From Plicaturopsis crispa FD-325 SS-3 (Eukaryota; Basidiomycota; Agaricomycetes; Amylocorticiales; Amylocorticiaceae), in contig KN832558.1 in the NCBI GenBank assembly GCA_000827205.1, forward strand, positions 1,414,666 through 1,477,367: a stretch of DNA of 62,702 bases. Reading direction: 5' to 3'. The notes under the pieces are model-generated. The model worked only from the letters and a program-made list of their open reading frames with translations, did not search any database and was not told the origin of the DNA. This document shows, one piece after another, positions 45,670 through 55,490 of this stretch. The position numbers and the translations under genes were made by a program. The stretch's first letter is position 1; every line of letters starts with the position of its first letter.

Positions 45670-46634
45670 GGCGGCTGCGGGGTGATCGCGAGGGGGGTAT
45701 TTGGGACAGTTCTGAGCTCAAGTTCGAAGTCGCCCAGACATCTTATACGCGGTGTGCCGCTGTACAAGGGCTGCTAGCAATCGAATTGGCCCGAGCATGA
45801 GCCCGGCGGCCTGCCCACAAGGGGAGGAAGCGCAAAGTCGGCAGTTGACGGCCAGTAGCACGACGGCACCCCGCGGTTCCTGAAGAGCCGTGAAAAGGAC
45901 GCCGACAAGAAACATACACACACCTCCAGTAAACCCACTCTGCGCATAAGCGCCCTTTGTAGAGCAAACATCTAGTAGTCGGTGGCCAAAGGCATTGGCA
46001 AAAAGTCGAAAGGCTCTATGTATCGATCAATTATTATCACGGCCGAGTCGGCTACATCCGTTCCTCTCGCGTGGACGAGGCATGGCATCAAACCCACGTT
46101 TGTTTCATTAATAGCCCTTCGAGCTGCAAATGTCGCTATCTTCCACTCCGTTTCACCAAGGCCAAGACTAAGGCAGGCAAACACACCTTTTCAAGGTTCA
46201 GCCCTTCGAGTTTCGGGTCGTTGTTTCCACTTGCTTTCTCTCAAATCATCCATCTCGCTTTTTCTCTTAGTTTCATCGAGGAAATTGAAACGTCGCCACG
46301 GTCTTTCTGCTTTCTTTGCTTCGCGCTATGTCACTGCTGCCTGCTTGTCTCGCAAAATGAAGGGGGTCAAGTCCGAACACGAGATACCCGATGCGCAGCC
46401 CATCGTGACAATGGCACACAAGGCGCTAGTCGGACAGAGATCCTTTGCACTGCGCAAGTCGGTCGTAATTTCTACTATGCACGATTGTTTCTGACCGATA
46501 GTTTCGAATAGGCGAAGGAGCCACTCTTCGACGCCCCTTAAATATGCTTGACCTCGAACCCTAATTACACCAAAAATCGTACCCCTCCTCCCCAGCTCGC
46601 TCAATCATGCCTTCCTACCGGAAGCTCTTCAAGC
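45650..46634 (-). repeat. Identical inverted segment, right copy
   Basis: This is the inverted match of 28406-29387. It includes the first codons of both flanking genes. Identity ends within a few codons on each side. Confidence 0.9.
45670..46606. promoter_or_regulatory. Bidirectional promoter region, right pair
   Basis: It is the same 937 bp as 28431-29367. TATA-like TCTTATA (45741-45747, reverse reading TATAAGA) faces the membrane-protein gene, and TTAAATA (46539-46545) faces the nuclear-protein gene. Confidence 0.7.
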
Positions 46635-47540
46635 GCAAGCGCACCTATCCTACCCGATCCCCTTCTCCCTCGCGGAAACGCCTCCGTGCGGAATCTCCTC
46701 ACACCTCCCCTACCCACTCCATCGATACCCCGCTGCATCCGTTGCTGTCTTCCAGAGTCCCTAAGCGGAAAACCCCGCCTCCCGCCGAAACACCTTCCAC
46801 TCTCAAGCGCCTTCGTACACTGTCTTGGACGACCCTGTCCTACCCACCTTTGATCGGAAGTCACAGTCTCCAGGCGTCAACAAACGGTAGCAATTCGGGC
46901 GGTCTGCCGCTCAATGCCGGTGGATCCCATGGTAAGTAGTTTTGGTATCCCTCACATTCTTGCTTTGACGATTCGCTAGACGTTGTAGCGTTGTCCCCGA
47001 ATGCCATTCAGGCTGTAGGCTCTTCTCCACCCCTGGGGAGTACCCCGTCGACACCGGTGTCCGAAGATCTGGAGCTCGCTAGTATCTCTACAGACATGAG
47101 CGGATCCTTTTCCGACGATAGCCAATTCGATCAACTCTTCGACTCAGAAGACAGCATCGAAGGTGACGCCGTGGTCGATCCCCGTTTGAGCGTAGCTACC
47201 TATGCGGATCAAGGCACGCAAACCGATGCCAATCCTGAGATCATGCATTTTGGACATTCAGCGGTAAGCCTATAATTCGGGCCCATAACCCATCAGACGA
47301 CCCTCAACAAATTTTTTTTGATAGAATTACCCAAGCATCAGGATCTACGACTTTCCGCAGGTGTGTCTACGCATCCCCATCAACCCTTGAGCGGCTGATA
47401 AACATGTGCAGCAGGACGCTGCGGCCACCAAGTCTGATGTTGAATTGCTCTTTTCTGCTATACAGAACGTACAGTTGGATATTACAGCCCTGAGAGCAGC
47501 GGCAGAGGCGGCGGAGGATGCTCGAAAGTCGTCACTTTAG
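46607..47540 (+). CDS. Short nuclear proline/serine-rich protein (right divergent pair, 'MPSYRKLF' family)
   Basis: It starts MPSYRKLFKRKRTYP. The first exon is basic and proline/serine rich (SPSRKRLRAES, KRKTPPPAETPSTLKRLRT), the second is acidic (SGSFSDDSQFDQLFDSEDS, then YADQGTQTD), and the last ends with a short coiled coil (ELLFSAIQNVQLDITALR). About 260 residues are coded in four or five exons, ending at 47540. It matches only the N-terminal style of the left paralogue (23231-28430) and lacks the whole C-terminal globular part. It is likely a nuclear protein. The function is unknown. Confidence 0.65.
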
Positions 47541-48821
47541 ATTCTACACCCACGCGTGCACCGTTGTCCCGTCGCCGACGATTGCTTCATTTGTCCAATA
47601 CCGAATTTCCGTCATTGTGTGTTTAGACCATCGGCCCAGTGCAGCGCTAGCATGGTGTTCTTTTTTAGTCCACACAGGGCTATCGAGCTCTATCGAGGTA
47701 ATGGTACTTCTTAAGGGAGAGAGGTAACTTGGTATTCTACATTGAAGGTTGATTACTTGGACGTAATGCCTTTCCTTGTCCCTCCAGAATGACTATCCCG
47801 CCACACTACGCGTTGTCCAACGACACCGCGCCACCCGTCTCTGTGGTTATCACTGCAGCAATTAATTTTGAAGTCAGTGGCGTATACGTCGGCAACGCGC
47901 GCGGTGTAAATTGATTGTGGTGGCTATGAGTCTAGTCAAACGCACAAAACTCACCTAACCCGGAGCATGACCAGACCCGGGTTGCGAGCATAGGACGGTG
48001 TTGCAATACTATATGCAGTATGCTGCGATCAGCTAGACAGCGCAGGCTGCAAGTGACATTCAGTACGGGCTTACTGTGTTCATATCTTGTGCAACGTTTG
48101 GGGCGTCTCTGCGCTGTACTCCGATACGGCATAGGCCAGCTCCGTGGTGGGGACATCGGCCGGCGCCAGGCGTCTCCGCTACTGTCCTAAACCTACCCCC
48201 TCCGACACGCGTGTGCGGCTCTGTGATATCGTGTAGCCACATGCAGATGTGTGAACAACGTCCGGCGCTCGATATCGCATCGCGTGGAAGGGGGACGGTG
48301 AGATCGTAGACCTAGGTGAAGAAGAAATCTACTTACTAGGATCCATTTCCGTCTGTTGGCCTCCTGCGTATATGGCATGATATTGGTGGGGCCCAATTGA
48401 TTGAATTCAATTATAATCAGGACTCTCTAAGTCTCAAGACGAGAAGCGGAGCAAATGGACTCACGATATCGCAGCTAAGAGGATACTCTGGAAACTCCGT
48501 GTGTCGAGGGAAGATGCCCTGCAGCGACAGCAGAAAGCCATAACATGGTAATAACCTGGGGCTGACCAGAGCTCAGCGTACTGAGAAAGCTGTACCCGAA
48601 AGTGAAGCTGTGGCGGGAAATGAAGCTGCGATGCTATGTACGTAAACGTAAACATATCTGATGGGATTGGACAGTGACACAAAGGGCGCAGGAGACAACT
48701 GGGAGACAAAGCCTTATAGCTTCAATGGGGAGGGGGGGATATATAGTCTTCACTATGCGTTATAAATCCCCATCTACAAGCCATCCCTCGTACGACCTCG
48801 TGAGCCACCGGAATCTCTATC
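47541..48821. other. No recognisable gene (about 1.3 kb)
   Basis: Short frames on both strands show no domains. Two GAAGCTG units (48603-48635) resemble those of the LR arrays. A purine-rich run (GGGGAGGGGGGG) lies at 48727-48738, followed by TATATAG (48741-48747), about 80 nt before the SUN gene. Confidence 0.4.
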
Positions 48822-50464
48822 ATGGGCCTCTTCGGCAGCTCGAAACCCTCAAGCAACAACCAGCGCTTTTCTCACAACCGCCAACCTGTGACGCCGCATG
48901 GCCCTAACTCGAAGGCATCCGACGACTACCAGCGCTGCTCTACGAGTCGGTTTGTAAAGCAGCAAGATTCCTTGCCCTATTTACAGGTTTTTCGTCACGA
49001 TCTGCTCCGGCCTGGTCATGTGTATCTAATTAGCCATTCGGATAGGTGCCACCTCGTCGTGTAGTCACAGGTGTGAGAGCCAGGACAGGCCAGATAACAT
49101 CGGTGTGTTTACCTCACAAGGTCTATCCGTCATTCTGCCACTAACATGTGTTGCCAGAACACTCGCGATCGCGCATTCGCCCATGAAGTTGCACCAATAG
49201 GCGCTGGCGTAGGCGATGTTCCGGACGCTGAAGTAGAAGAAGTGATTCCAATGCGGAGAGGGGTACGTTTCGATCCCTGCTCACGTTCTGCCACTGACGA
49301 ATGCATCAGAACAACGGGGCGCCTGGCACGCGAGACATACCCGCCAGGAGTGGCGTAGTCCCGGCCCCTTCGCGTCCCGAAGTCGCGGTTGCTCCATTAG
49401 TGGACCATCGAATTCACGCGAACGCCAGGCGTGTCCTACAAACTGCTGCAAATGGGGCGGGCTCTAGTCTCGTTGAATCTGCAACGGGGTGGCTCCGTGC
49501 TAAAGTCGTGGACCAACTTCACGGTCTCCGTAACGCGTTTTCAATAGGGAGATGCTGGCCATCTTTGTTGATCCCTGCGATGGTGCTTACCTACCAGCAT
49601 ACCACGCACATTCACAACTACAGTGTAGCGTCCTTCGACGCCGCCACCCGGCTCGAAGTGCATTCTGCTGCCTTAGACGCGCGCCTTAGTGTCGTGGAGA
49701 ACTACATAAAATCACCCAGCCCATGCACCTTCTCGACTGACCCCCTCGCTCCGGATGTAACGCCTTGCCATATCCGACATGCAGTAGCAAATGCTATCAA
49801 CGACGCAATCCGCTTGCATTCAAGAGACACGATTGGCTACCGCGACTTTGCATCCCTTGGTGGTGGGGCTATCGACTTGCCGCACCTTACATCCCCCACA
49901 TATAGGAGTGAAGCGTTGCAGAGTCGGCTATCAATACCAGTTATTCGTAGCTGGTTCACCCGGGCGGATGACTATACACATCTGCCAGCCACTGCTCTCC
50001 ACGACGATATTTCTCCCGGTAGCTGCTGGGACTTTGCAGGCTACCAGGGGCAGCTAGGCGTAGCATTGTCAGAGGAAGTGCACATCGACAACGTTACCAT
50101 CGATCACCTTGCCGCGCCCTTAGCTTCCCAGTCCGAAATCGCCTCCGCTCCTCGCGACATAGTTCTGTGGGGTCGCGTCGAAGACAAAAACCTTGATTTG
50201 GCTCGATCTCTTCCCCAAGCGGCTCTACTGTCACCCCTCACCCGTCCCGCTGATCCGTCACCCGATGCATTGTACATTGCTCTGGCGTCGTTCACCTATA
50301 ATATCCATGCAGCATTCCATGTCCAAACTTTTCCAGTATTCGCTGACATCAGGTCTTTGGATATGGGGTTCAAAACGGTCGTTTTCCAGGTCAACGACAA
50401 CTGGGGCTCGAACAAGTCGACATGCATATATCGTGTTCGTGTCCACGGCCGCAGTGTGAGATGA
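48822..50464 (+). CDS. SUN-domain protein
   Basis: Exon 1 starts MGLFGSSKPSSNNQRFSHNR. A second exon begins NTRDRAFAHEVAPIG, and the long last exon follows the GTACGT intron at 49264-49311. It has a membrane segment RCWPSLLIPAMVLTYQ, a helical linker and the SUN core: SCWDFAGYQGQLGVALSEEV, HIDNVTIDHL, ASAPRDIVLWGRVED, LASFTYNIHAAFHVQTF and the end CIYRVRVHG. SUN proteins cross the inner nuclear membrane with the SUN domain in the perinuclear space and bind KASH proteins in the LINC bridge. The topology seen here fits. About 480 residues. Agaricomycetes have several such genes. It appears intact. Confidence 0.82.
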
Positions 50465-50731
50465 CACTTTGTTGCTATGCCTCTGTTGACACTAACATAC
50501 CCACAGCTTCCTCTAGCAGCAGCCGAGCGACGGCTCAATAGCCTATGAGCGGGTCGGGCGCGGGCCACTTCGAGCCCTTGATTGTGCTATTTTGTAGGAT
50601 CGGTGAGCATTGATCGTCAATGGTTTCAATGACAGGCTCTAACGGTCTGCTAGCGAGGTGGATCAACAAGAAATACACTACTAGCCACGAATACGAATTG
50701 CGAGCAGCGGGGACTGCCTGGATAAGTCTCC

Positions 50732-50746
50732 TTAGGGTTAGGGTTA
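50732..50746 (+). repeat. Interstitial telomere-like TTAGGG run
   Basis: TTAGGGTTAGGGTTA, two and a half TTAGGG repeats, is the telomere unit of most basidiomycetes. It is too short for a telomere and may be chance or a repair scar. Confidence 0.4.
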
Positions 50747-51059
50747 AACATTGTGTAACGCTACATCAACTTCACATTGCGCCGCTTGCAATTGCCTGAA
50801 AGCTGTGCGTACAGGTCTGGGCGTGCGACACGCGACGCCAATGCAAGGAAGGCATCTGCACTTGTAGTGGAACCTAGGAGAATCGATATCTCAGTTATTC
50901 TCTGAAGACTGGTCACTGTGACAAATGAACACGATGACGTAATATGACCGTGGCATCAGCGTGATAGCAAGGCAGGTTGTTTGTGGTTATATATAACGAA
51001 AGCTGATGGATGCTTACCACTCGACGCATGCATTAATATTCCTAACGTTGTCTTGCCTC

Positions 51060-51400
51060 TCAGAACGCAAAGCGCATGCATGTGGACCGTACGGCAACCC
51101 CTTGGCTGATCACAGCGCGAGTATGTGCTCGTGCGTCGATGTACTTATCAATACACCATTTACCTTGACCTCTGTAGTACTTTTGAGTATCAGGACCCCT
51201 TCCGGAAGAACCCCGCGAAAATCGACTGAAGTTGTGGATTCCAGAGATCCCGATGGACCACGGAACGCTCTTCGAAGTGCCCACATCATTCATTGATCAC
51301 TCATGTCATGGAGATCGCCCACAGCCAAAGTCCTTATTCGAGGCCAAAATTTTGACGCCGTCGTCGATTCACAATCTCCGATTTTTAATCGAAAATCAAT
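51060..51400 (+). pseudogene. Possible remnant of a ChrB-like (chromate-resistance family) gene
   Basis: One frame reads KRMHVDRTATPWLI, which resembles the start of the ChrB C-terminal domain family (VDR.A.PWLI..F). A GTATGT donor follows. Downstream, another frame reads TLFEVPTSFIDHSCHGD and SLFEAKIL, similar to the later IPF[DE]VP..H motif. The part expected between them is missing or out of frame. It is probably a decayed gene. The family call rests on memory of motif shape. Confidence 0.3.
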
Positions 51401-51639
51401 CCAATGGGTGCTCTCACGGTTTGTCCTGCTTTGAAACCAATCCATATCCCCGCATCCAGCCCTCTGCCTCTTCCCCTCTGTCTACGCCTCTTTGTCCTCC
51501 TCCGCATCGCAGTCAGGCATCCTCGTCCAGCCTCGCCTCGTCGCCAAACACGCCTAGTACCTCGCCCGCGGCGCCGACGCCTTCGAAGATGAAGATCGGG
51601 GACACTTTCGATACGTAGGACACGGCGTACCTACCGCCG

Positions 51640-51945
51640 GCGGTCGAGAAGCCCATTGCAACGTGCTCACACAGCCCGACGCCGCCAAGCTCGCCCGCCT
51701 TGCGACGAAGTTCGACTTCATTACGGGCGAGACTTTTAGTGTCGCTGCCCTCCGAAGATGTGAGTTCGCCTTCGCCGTCCATCGATGTCTGGGATCGATA
51801 CTGACGGCATTTTCGTAGATCTGCCGAAGAACAAGTCGCAGTCAGAGCCCGCCAACGATGCATGGGTGGTCACTGAGTGGGAGATGCGGGAGCCTCTGAA
51901 GCGTGAAACAGAGACCAAAGAGCAAAAGGCGTGGGTAGGCTGATG
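51640..51945 (+). pseudogene. Exon-like remnant, unknown family
   Basis: One frame gives LTQPDAAKLARLATKFDF and ITGETFSVAALR. After a possible intron it gives NKSQSEPANDAWVVTEWEM and REPLKRETETKEQKAW. These look like protein, but upstream and downstream continuity is broken. Hydrophobic frames at 52080-52400 (LLVSITAFGVAFAVILL) might belong to the same former gene. Confidence 0.25.
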
Positions 51946-53256
51946 CCTCTCTCAGATCTTCTCAGATCTTGGGGTGCACTACGTCGCGCCATCGTAAGTC
52001 ATATGGTTAACCCGGTTACCTGATATACATGGCTGATTTATCCAGTTTTAGAGTAAAATGTGGGCTTAGGAAACCGGTTACCAATATCGATATCGCGCCG
52101 CGCCGATACTACTCGTATCCATCACAGCGTTTGGTGTAGCCTTCGCCGTGATTCTTCTCCCTGTGCGGAGCGGTTTCCAATTCCTCGTGGTTCACGCCCG
52201 TTGTGCATTCCCATTCGGCGCGGCGCTCGCGCAAGGCCCCGGCCTTGCAGTCATCATGGTCGGGAACTTCGCACCTGCCGGGTTGTTGCGCTCGTCGTAG
52301 ACATGTTCGGTGTCGTCTTGTCTGCCGTCTTCGGGGGTGGCATTCGTGTCGGGGTTAGCGTTCATCGTGGTTTGCTTTCCCGTGAAATAAGCCCTAGCTA
52401 GCTGGGGCGTTCTCCCTTGCACATGTAAGTCGAGTAGTGTTGTCGTGCAGGCGCTGATGACCATGATTCTCTGTCAGCCTCGAAATCCGCCTGCGCGGCA
52501 TGCAACTGTCATTTCTGTTCGCGTTCGTGTGCGATCAGGTGTTTGACTGTGGGCTCTACGTCAAGACGATGCTTCGCGTCCTCAATCCACGGGTAGAGTC
52601 CTTGACATATCTCGTTAGATGCATCGCCATGACTATCCGCACGGCGCCATATAATATATATGCATGTCCGCGCAGCAGGTGACTTCTGCTCGCCGTAACA
52701 CTAATATCCTAGGGCATCAGACATATGGGCACTGGGGAGTGAGCGACCTCGAGGGAGTCTCCGTGTCACGATACACGTTCACGGCAATGTTTTATGCGCG
52801 CGACCTCTCAACCCGCGTCCTCGCGGGTCGACGTCGAGCCAGGAACCGGTTTATCTTTTTGGGAGGGCAACGTCGAGTTTATCCGCGGGTGGGGCTCGGG
52901 TAATTCTAAATTACCTTACTTTCTACAAATATCATGCTTAGATCGCAGACCCGCCCTCGACGTGTTCGGGCACCAACTCGTGCACCTGCCTGTCATAGCT
53001 GTGGGCATGCCAATGCGCGGAGCATGGCGCACTGAAGCCTACTAGGGGATGGTAACCCCGCTGAATAGAGAACACGAAAGAGACGCACATGTGCCCCCGA
53101 AATATGCTAGATGTTACAGTGAAGATTGTATTGTGGATTGTTTTATGAATCGCGGCCCAGCGCCGCTCGCTATGAACGCTTTTTGAATTTTACTATCTGT
53201 AGCGGATTTACTTACTATCTTCTTCGATGTCCTCTGCATCCTGTGTGTTTATACGT

Positions 53257-53312
53257 CCTTAATTCACGGGCATAAACATGACTGCCTATTATTCGAAACT
53301 GGGCTGTAATAC
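53257..53312 (+). repeat. About 50-bp direct repeat, copy 1
   Basis: CCTTAATTCACGGGCATAAA and the following 30 bases recur at 55785-55840 in the same orientation with a few changes. The pair encloses LR4 and the RING gene at 54819. Confidence 0.75.
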
Positions 53313-53341
53313 TCAAGTACTCAAGCCAAAAGTTTCGACTG

Positions 53342-54215
53342 CTACTTAAGTACATACTGAGATGAAGCTGCGAGCGGAAAATGAAGCTGCGAGCGGAAAA
53401 TGAAGCTGCGAGCGGAAAATGAAGCTGCGAGCGGAAAAGGAAGCTGCGAGCGGACAATGAAGCTGCGAGCGGAAAAAGCGGATAGGGGTGGTTGAAGCTG
53501 GGAGCGGAAAAATGAAGCTGCGCGCGGAAAATGAAGCTGCGAGCGGAAAATGAAGCTGCGAGCGGAAAATGAAGCTGCGAGCAGCTGCACTCAAGGGCCG
53601 GTCTTGAGCGATAATCCGCTACTGATCATCATACTAAGTACCAACCGCCGTAAAATCTTGATCTGAACGTTAAAGCGGCCCCTCCAAACGACAACTCTTG
53701 CTATTGTCTACTACCAAACCATGCTAGCTAACGGCACTGCGCTCTCAGACGCACTCTAGGCCATCCGTAGCCACGTCCGCGACACAGTAGGAATTAGTGG
53801 CGCGCAATGCCAGAGCTGCGGCGTCCCAAATCCACCATCGATGTGCGTCGACCGCTCAGGAATTCCTGAGCTGGTGCACTGACACCAGTAACTCTACGTG
53901 CAGGCCAATCCTTTGGATCCGCAATGAATCTCGTCTTTTGTGTGCCCCCGCTCGCCGTGGCGCTGCAACGTGCGTCGCATCGTCTTAGCCGCTAGTTACA
54001 CTAACTCATTTGAACTCTCTGTGCGCAGGCTAACGTGGATGTGTGCACTAAATTCGGTCTTTCGTTGCACTCCGTTCGCCGTGGCTTCCGCAATGTGCGT
54101 CAGAGCTCAGAAATGCTTGAGCCCGCATTGATTCTACTGAACTCACTACGTGCAGGCTCGTGTGGCTGTCGACATGAAATCCAGTCTTTTCTGCATCTGC
54201 GCGTTTGGATTCCTT
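53342..54215 (-). repeat. Dispersed repeat LR4, inverted relative to LR1
   Basis: Eleven units of about 19 bp (GAAGCTGCGAGCGGAAAAT type) fill 53362-53585, with one 17-bp insertion near 53478. The GTGCAGCTGC junction, linker and tandem units follow to about 54190. The five units nearest the junction and the next 690 bp match LR1 almost perfectly. Beyond them LR4 has six extra array units where LR1 changes to unrelated AT-rich sequence. Confidence 0.8.
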
Positions 54216-54504
54216 GAGGTCGCCCGCGTACACTATTTCGAATGTGACGATTGGGGGTGTGTTCTCAAAGCCATTGGCGGCGCTGGGACGGGGCGTTGGA
54301 ATCGGTGCACGGGCACGCTTGAGTGAGACGATCACGCCACCTCGCGATTGTCGCAATACGGCGCAGTTATTTCACATGTCGCGTCATGCCTCCCCTTTCG
54401 CGACTCAAACTATCCTTCGTGATTTGTCGGTTGTATCCTAAGGCTACAAACGATTGTAACGCTGCTAAGCTTGCCGGTCAATGGTCATCAGGAGATCTGT
54501 CAAA

Positions 54505-54763
54505 CAAGGTGCGTAGGCAAAGAGGTCTCGCTCATTCGCAAATTAGTGGCTTGCTATCACGGTGCTAACTGTTAACTCAGATGATCAGCACAAAGACCAA
54601 ATGTGGCTCAAAGGGACGCGAGAGCCAAAGTACGTATAAACAAGGTGCGTAGGCAAAGAGGTCTCGCTCATTCGTAAATTAGTGGTGCTAACTGTTAATT
54701 CAGATGATCAGCACAAAGACCAAATGTGGCTCAAAGGGACGCGAGAGCAAAAGTACGTATATA
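54505..54763 (+). repeat. Tandem duplication of about 130 bp
   Basis: 54505-54640 and 54641-54763 are near-identical tandem copies. Each starts CAAGGTGCGTAGGC and contains GATGATCAGCACAAAGACC. The second lacks about 13 bp. Each copy has a donor-like GTGCGT and acceptor-like CAG, so it could be a duplicated intron-exon unit of the RING gene's 5' part. Confidence 0.8.
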
Positions 54764-54818
54764 AGGCATGGCAGCGTTGGTCTCAGCCTGCCTTCATCAC
54801 TGAATATATCCCCCCAAG

Positions 54819-55490
54819 ATGCACTGCTCCATGTTCCACCCCCGACCGGTTGACCCGTATCCTTCCCTCGAGTGCGCGTCGTTGTTGGCACTGTGCGGTA
54901 TGTTTGATGTGTCTCATAGCTATACAGTGCTCGCATATGTCGATGCTGATTCATGTTGTTTTACAGGCCATGTTTTCTGCAGAGACTGCGTGGTGAAGGC
55001 TACCAGTGACCTGGGGGACACAAAGAAACTCATCTGCCCGATTTGTGCGAAGGATTCCAGCCTCACAGACATGAGAGCAGTTCAGGTATTTGATCTCCAA
55101 ACAGTCTCGACCATGCCGGATAGCTGATTGTACCCATTTAAGGTCGAAGATGAACCAGTCGGGGCAGAAGACCTTATCTACATGCTCTGGGACCTTCAGC
55201 GTCGCCAGGAAATATTTGATAAAGACGCGCAGGAGTTAGAAGATGCACTCGTTAAGGAGGAGCACAGGCTCCGCGAAGAGCACGAAAGGATAATGGCCCT
55301 TTCAGAACGAGTAGACATTCTGAATGCCGACTTCGAAGAGCAGGGTCGTGAAATTACGAAACTTCTGAATCATGAGGTGAGCCGACCTTTGGTCAATGCA
55401 ATGCAAATTTACTAACAAATCGTGAAGCCCCCGAAACGTCGCATCCAGCCCGCCAGGGAATGCAAATCACGCCGCGGAGGCTCTGCTTGA
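54819..55490 (+). CDS. RING-like protein with C-terminal coiled coil
   Basis: ATG at 54819, then LECASLLALC joined across an intron (GTATGT..CAG) to GHVFCRDC, then LICPICAKD. The second half of a C3HC4 RING is clear. The first C-x2-C pair is not, and may lie in an upstream exon. After an intron at 55087-55142 comes VEDEPVGAEDLIYMLWDLQ and a long charged helix (EELEDALVKEEH-like), then a last exon PPKRRIQPARECKSRRGG ending at 55490. It may be an E3 ubiquitin ligase. The N-terminus is unsettled, and the 130-bp tandem duplication lies just upstream. Confidence 0.6.

Larger units (their letters stand above)
50465..53341. other. Gene-poor stretch with remnants
   Basis: No complete gene is supported in this 2.9 kb. 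It has a short telomere-like run at 50732-50746, a possible ChrB-like remnant (51060-51400), exon-like frames of unknown kind at 51640-51940 and hydrophobic frames at 52080-52400. The mix suggests several decayed genes. Confidence 0.5.

Noticed and set aside
28431-46606. Homeodomain (HD1/HD2) mating-type locus suggested by divergent gene pairs
   Set aside because: No homeodomain (WFxNxR) was seen in any of the four divergent proteins, and one of each pair is a membrane protein.
53342-53594. Repetitive open frames (RSFIFRSQLHFP type) across the LR4 array
   Set aside because: They are translations of the 19-bp array, whose length makes all three frames cycle. Not a protein.
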